From Channallabes apus (taxonomy: Eukaryota > Chordata > Actinopteri > Siluriformes > Clariidae): DNA of 64,000 bases. Position numbers and translations under genes: made by a program. Location: NCBI GenBank assembly GCA_030522415.1, contig CM060104.1:22127325-22191324 (forward strand). Reading direction: 5' to 3'. This document shows, one piece after another, positions 63,986 through 64,000 of the stretch (within the stretch, counting starts at the first letter, position 1; the number at the start of each line of letters is the position of its first letter). Under the pieces are notes generated by a model, which saw nothing but the letters and a program-made list of their open reading frames with translations, was not told the origin of the DNA and searched no databases.

Positions 63986-64000
63986 GGAAGTTTGGAAGTC

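Overview
The window looks like nuclear DNA of a ray-finned (teleost) fish. The evidence is AT-rich sequence, genes with GT-AG introns, (GT)n, (TA)n and (TTA)n microsatellites, and dense teleost-type repeats: Tc1/mariner, hAT, L2-like LINE, Ty3/gypsy and tRNA-headed SINEs. I cannot name the species. The Tc1 and SINE mix would suit an otophysan such as a catfish, but that is a guess.

Conserved genes. Positions 8.7-25.0 kb (minus strand) hold the first four recognisable coding exons of DEPTOR, the DEP-domain mTOR inhibitor. They cover the N-terminus, DEP1 and most of DEP2; I did not find the remaining exons. DSCC1 (plus strand, 30086-35231) is complete in nine exons giving 392 residues, the usual vertebrate length. 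It is the Ctf18-RFC cohesion and clamp-loading subunit. The two genes are head to head about 5 kb apart, the vertebrate arrangement as I recall it. A perfect E2F-type motif lies 108 bp before the DSCC1 start. Inverted arms of about 0.7 kb (23.8-24.6 and 27.4-28.1 kb) flank the DEPTOR 5' end.

Repeat-rich middle, 35.3-55.4 kb. This holds a Tc1-like element nested inside a CACTA/EnSpm-like transposase remnant, decayed DUF4806-like exons, and hAT elements with intact 8-bp target duplications. It also holds a 64-bp tandem repeat, a Ty3/gypsy fragment and several SINEs. The most notable item is an apparently intact six-exon Tc1/mariner-type transposase gene (44621-46100, minus). All five introns keep the frame, but Lys stands where the third catalytic acid (Glu) should be.

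Right end, 55.6-64 kb. This is a tandemly duplicated cluster on the minus strand. Two intact one-coding-exon genes encode RNase A-superfamily-like proteins with a hydrophobic C-terminal tail, which suggests a GPI anchor. Asp-Arg replaces the usual Lys after the family's Cys. A decayed third copy lies between them. The 5' untranslated exon, intron and an ETS/PU.1-like upstream motif are duplicated with the genes.

Limits: everything was read by eye without alignment. Exon borders of the named genes are supported by consistent splice phase. Repeat family names and edges are approximate unless a target-site duplication is given.
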